Source of the DNA: an uncultured Clostridia bacterium
GTDB taxonomy: Bacteria > Bacillota > Clostridia > Christensenellales > UBA1242
Direction: 5' to 3'
Assembly (NCBI GenBank): GCA_937900575.1
Contig: CALCEI010000082.1
Coordinates: forward strand, 1 to 5,607
DNA: 5,607 nt
How positions within the stretch are numbered: the first letter of the stretch is position 1; each line of letters starts with the position of its first letter. The notes beneath the pieces are model-generated. The model ran no database searches. It was given only the letters and a program-made list of their open reading frames with translations, and was not told the origin of the DNA. This document shows, one piece after another, positions 5,584 to 5,607 of this stretch. The position numbers were made by a program, and so were the translations under genes.

Positions 5584-5607
5584 TATAATGAAATGAAAAA
5601 AGGATGT
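5584..5607 (+). promoter_or_regulatory. Possible -10 box and ribosome binding site of a plus-strand gene beyond the window
   Basis: A perfect TATAAT (5584-5589) is followed by AAGGA (5600-5604) close to the end of the window, which would suit a start codon within the next few bases. No -35 is recognisable at the proper distance, so a regulated or activator-dependent promoter, or coincidence, is possible. Confidence 0.3.

Noticed and set aside
1..5607. A new defence or multi-gene system
   Set aside because: The genes present are an exporter, a peptidase, a primosome protein and a regulator, with no shared operon or effector that would support such a claim.

Overview
The window holds two blocks that do not look alike. 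The left block (1 to about 4606) is AT-rich. Its codons end mostly in A or T, and glutamine is almost always CAA. Its protein families (a DnaD/DnaB-type primosome protein, a Gram-positive style lipoprotein peptidase, a bacterial ABC exporter) point to a low-GC Firmicutes, probably an uncultured gut-type Clostridia relative. The right block (about 4608 to 5607) is less AT-rich and prefers CAG, ATC, AAC, GAC and AAG. It holds a SlyX-like tail, a structured repeat-like element, an Xre-type regulator and a very short upstream ORF. SlyX is best known from Proteobacteria and is not expected in Firmicutes, so the join may be a real transfer junction or a chimeric assembly.

Layout of the left block. 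Positions 1-1405 (minus) are the first 468 codons of an ABC exporter half-transporter whose end lies beyond the left edge. It has its own near-consensus promoter. A short hairpin plus T-run separates it from the next minus-strand gene, an M1-family zinc metallopeptidase lipoprotein (1496-2992). Between that gene and the divergent plus-strand dnaD-like gene (3176-4606) lies an AT-rich spacer with two perfect DnaA boxes (TTATCCACA) and one inverted near-match. The dnaD-like protein has a winged-helix N-terminus and what look like four DnaD-type helical repeats. The usual neighbour of such genes, a DnaC/DnaI-type helicase loader, is missing. A 40-codon ORF with a strong ribosome binding site follows instead, and its C-terminus reads like SlyX (PPHY end).

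Layout of the right block. From 4731 to 5035 there is no protein gene. This stretch holds a good plus-strand promoter (4768-4795) and, just downstream, a 135-base element closed by 20-base inverted repeats with internal hairpins (4853-4987). It could be a mobile repeat, a small RNA gene, or both. The Xre-family regulator (5036-5362, minus) ends in an 11-bp perfect hairpin that lies inside its coding sequence. Its ribosome binding site overlaps a hairpin arm, and a 30-codon ORF with a good Shine-Dalgarno lies just upstream. That is an arrangement that could give translational control. The last 60 bases hold palindromes and the probable start of a divergent plus-strand gene.

No CRISPR array, tRNA, rRNA or complete insertion sequence was seen. 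I found no convincing new multi-gene system. The points most worth checking are the 4607 junction, the DnaA boxes controlling a primosome gene, the apparent lack of leaders in the left block, and the promoter plus structured element.
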